Origin: Terriglobales bacterium
GTDB lineage: Bacteria > Acidobacteriota > Terriglobia > Terriglobales > Acidobacteriaceae
Reading direction: 5' to 3'
Assembly (NCBI GenBank): GCA_025927695.1
Contig: JAICLA010000005.1
Location: forward strand, 1-34,642
Length of the DNA stretch: 34,642 nt
Below, in pieces: positions 34,564-34,642 of the stretch; position 1 is the first letter of the stretch; the number at the start of each line of letters is the position of its first letter. Made by a program: the position numbers and the translations under genes. The notes under the pieces are model-generated. The model made no database searches and was not told the origin of the DNA. It saw only the letters and a list, made by a program, of their open reading frames with translations.

Positions 34564-34642
34564 ACTGGTTTCGATGCACGCATCTCACTTCGCGAGGCCA
34601 AATGAAGTCTCATACTGAGTACCTCACTTTCAATACAAAGAA
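34564..34642. other. Upstream flank of udgX, window edge
   Basis: 79 bases before the udgX start. A loose TTGTAT/TATGAG pair on the minus strand, 18 bases apart, is the best promoter candidate but is weak. No gene or clear damage-response operator is visible. Confidence 0.2.

Noticed and set aside
1-34642. Mobile elements, CRISPR arrays, phage genes, tRNA or rRNA genes
   Set aside because: Scanned on both strands by eye; no transposase or integrase-like protein, spaced repeats or RNA-like structures found.

Overview
This is a compact, gene-dense stretch of a bacterial chromosome: 33 protein-coding genes, moderately high GC, and no gap longer than about 300 bases. I see no rRNA, tRNA, tmRNA, insertion sequence, phage gene or CRISPR array. 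The content points to a Gram-negative-type, menaquinone-using, heterotrophic soil bacterium. A Terriglobia-like member of the Acidobacteriota is my best guess, based on the TPR-secretin-cohesin protein, DUF1844, the FecR-type anti-sigma factor and the abundant GTG/TTG starts. That placement is inference from gene style and was not tested.

Layout. 1-2051 (minus): histidine degradation, hutU followed by hutI, which is cut by the window edge. 2090-5281 (minus): a secretin with a cohesin-like tail and two pseudopilins, part of a type II secretion or type IV pilus-like machine. 5486-7093: smpB facing a leuB-like dehydrogenase. 7174-11794 (plus): a run of ygfZ, a DUF1844 gene, a PhnP-like metallohydrolase, ribF and an MFS transporter, the last three closely coupled. 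11809-14445 (minus): a cation efflux transporter with three cytoplasmic domains, a small glutaredoxin and a DMT exporter, apparently one operon. 14568-16700 (plus): a secreted parvulin-type isomerase and an NAD-dependent epimerase. 16697-18555 (minus): aroB and menG, early chorismate and late menaquinone synthesis. 18636-20201 (plus): nadB. 20188-21015 (minus): an lgt variant. 21054-23655 (plus): an MFS exporter paired with a cytochrome P450.

23652-30422 (minus) is the most interesting block. It is a tightly packed six-gene operon of an ECF sigma factor, an 877-residue zinc-finger/FecR anti-sigma-like membrane protein with a very large extracytoplasmic tail, and two ABC ATPase/permease pairs. 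It looks like an envelope-sensing switch joined to two exporters or membrane-remodelling transporters.

30649-34563 holds a zinc metallopeptidase next to a D-Ala-D-Ala-ligase-like ATP-grasp enzyme, a radical SAM protein of unknown function, and a UdgX-type uracil-DNA glycosylase carrying the loop that forms a covalent bond with DNA.

Six convergent gene pairs meet with 0 to 17 bases between them or overlap by up to 14 bases, leaving no room for ordinary terminators. Many starts are GTG or TTG, and a few genes may be leaderless.
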